Below are positions 5,900 to 6,275 of a stretch of DNA of 6,275 nt, piece by piece. Within the stretch, counting starts at the first letter, position 1, and every line of letters begins with the position of its first letter. The position numbers and the translations under genes were made by a program. This DNA is from Enterocloster bolteae (GTDB lineage: Bacteria > Bacillota_A > Clostridia > Lachnospirales > Lachnospiraceae). The notes under the pieces were generated by a model. The model was not told the DNA's origin. It saw only the letters and a list, made by a program, of their open reading frames with translations, and searched no databases. The stretch is from the NCBI GenBank assembly GCA_021769025.1, contig JAETTS010000157.1, positions 1-6,275 on the forward strand, read 5' to 3'.

Positions 5900-5905
5900 C
5901 CACCT
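5900..5905 (-). promoter_or_regulatory. Ribosome binding site of lacI-type gene
   Basis: AGGTGG on the minus strand is 4 nt before the ATG at 5895. The second in-frame ATG (codon 6) has only GATAAAAGA before it, so the first ATG is preferred. Confidence 0.65.
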
Positions 5906-5915
5906 ATACCGCGAT

Positions 5916-5929
5916 TGATTACGTCGTCA
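5916..5929. promoter_or_regulatory. Candidate LacI-family operator O2
   Basis: TGATTACGTCGTCA matches the O1 core TGAATACGTAGTCA at 12 of 14 positions and has the same central CG. It lies between the predicted lacI transcription start and the lacI ribosome site, with its centre 21 bp from O3, about two helical turns. Confidence 0.6.
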
Positions 5930-5936
5930 TATTTTA

Positions 5937-5950
5937 TGACTACGCAATCA
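5937..5950. promoter_or_regulatory. Candidate LacI-family operator O3
   Basis: TGACTACGCAATCA matches the O1 core at 11 of 14 positions, again centred on CG. Its centre is about 12 bp downstream of the predicted lacI transcription start, nearly the same position as O1 at the dctP promoter. O2 and O3 together also form a larger imperfect inverted repeat (5917-5949). Confidence 0.6.
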
Positions 5951-5961
5951 TTTATAACTTA

Positions 5962-5990
5962 TATATACACTCCCCGTTTAATAATGTCAA
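5962..5990 (-). promoter_or_regulatory. Promoter of the LacI-family gene
   Basis: On the minus strand a perfect TTGACA (5990-5985) is followed after exactly 17 bp by TATATA (5967-5962). Transcription would start near 5955, giving a leader of about 60 nt. The 30 bp upstream (5991-6020) is almost pure A/T with A-tracts, resembling an UP element. This looks stronger than the dctP promoter. Confidence 0.7.
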
Positions 5991-6035
5991 TATTAAATTT
6001 TATTTTTTCATCTTTTTGTCTACATTTCACATATC

Positions 6036-6062
6036 AAACCGCCAAAAATTAGCGGTTTTTTT
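6036..6062. terminator. Intrinsic-terminator-like hairpin between isomerase gene and lacI
   Basis: AAACCGC (6036-6042) and GCGGTTT (6052-6058) form a 7-bp stem with a 9-nt loop. On the plus strand it is followed by more T's (to 6062, then G and TTTTT), a good U-tract. On the minus strand the stem ends in TTT and then GATATG, a weaker tail. It lies 44 nt after the isomerase stop, so it probably ends that transcript and separates it from lacI, although its best T-tract faces the other way. Confidence 0.6.
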
Positions 6063-6102
6063 GTTTTTCTTTTTCCCAGGCTTCTAACTTCTCCATCCAT
6101 AC

Positions 6103-6275
6103 TCATATTTTTAATAAACGCTCCACGTCCGCTTCGATTCCCAGGCAGTCATCCGCTGCCTCCATGCCGTACTCCACTACCAGGTCAGCCTGAGGGGTAT
6201 ATTCCCCGGCCCATGCCATGAAGCTGTCAAAATCCAGGGTTCCGTCCCCAATCCGTCTGTGGCTGTCGTGAACTC
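6103..6275 (-). CDS. C-terminus of sugar phosphate isomerase/epimerase-like protein (partial)
   Basis: Only the last 56 codons and the TGA stop (6105-6103) are in the window; the gene continues beyond 6275. The visible part begins 'VHDSHRRIGDGTLDFDSFMAW', then runs through 'ADLVVEYGMEAADD' to 'DVERLLKI'. The pattern H.D.H..IGDGTLDF followed by a helix, a hydrophobic strand ending in E, and a last helix with 'L' repeats is characteristic of the C-terminal end of AP-endonuclease-2-like TIM-barrel proteins (sugar phosphate isomerase/epimerase, xylose-isomerase-like). The His residues and the acidic residue in the final strand are typical metal or substrate ligands in that fold. The exact enzyme cannot be told from this fragment. 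It is on the same strand as lacI but separated by a hairpin and a strong promoter. It may or may not belong to the same pathway. Confidence 0.8.
   Translation of the reverse strand, partial: VHDSHRRIGDGTLDFDSFMAWAGEYTPQADLVVEYGMEAADDCLGIEADVERLLKI

Overview
The window looks like a chromosomal segment of a Gram-positive, moderate-GC Clostridia bacterium. A gut Lachnospiraceae of the Clostridium/Enterocloster type is my best guess, based on strong AGGAGG-like ribosome sites, TTGACA promoters, a lipoprotein TRAP binding protein and the general protein style. The genus is inference. I see no tRNA, rRNA, CRISPR array, insertion sequence or phage gene.

Layout from left to right. At 85-354 on the plus strand is a small hypothetical protein with an ideal ribosome site. 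At 375-416 a perfect 16-bp hairpin separates it from everything else. Everything to the right is on the minus strand and is therefore transcribed right to left. The window opens on that strand with the C-terminus of a sugar phosphate isomerase/epimerase-like protein (6103-6275), followed by a hairpin (6036-6062). Next comes a LacI-family repressor gene (4873-5895) with its own promoter. Then follows a four-gene operon: TRAP transporter dctP (substrate-binding lipoprotein), dctQ (small permease), dctM (large permease), and a 424-residue protein made of two tandem SnoaL/NTF2-like domains (459-1733). Gaps within the operon are 26 nt, a 1-nt stop/start overlap, and 24 nt.

The regulatory DNA is the most informative part. 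The dctP promoter and the lacI promoter each carry a TTGACA -35 box. About 47 bp downstream of that box's first base, both carry a similar palindromic site fitting TGANTACGYNRTCA, with the central CG expected for a LacI-family operator. The dctP site extends to a 26-bp palindrome with a single mismatched pair. The lacI promoter has two sites with centres exactly 21 bp apart. The simplest reading is a self-contained regulon: the LacI protein represses itself and the dctPQM-SnoaL operon until an inducer appears.

Functionally, the locus should import an organic acid (TRAP systems favour carboxylates, and DctP keeps the expected arginine) and hand it to, or protect the cell with, the cytoplasmic tandem SnoaL-like protein. 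No recognisable dehydrogenase, kinase, aldolase or hydrolase is encoded in the operon. The substrate and the chemistry of the double-domain protein are therefore open, and this is the best candidate for something undescribed here.
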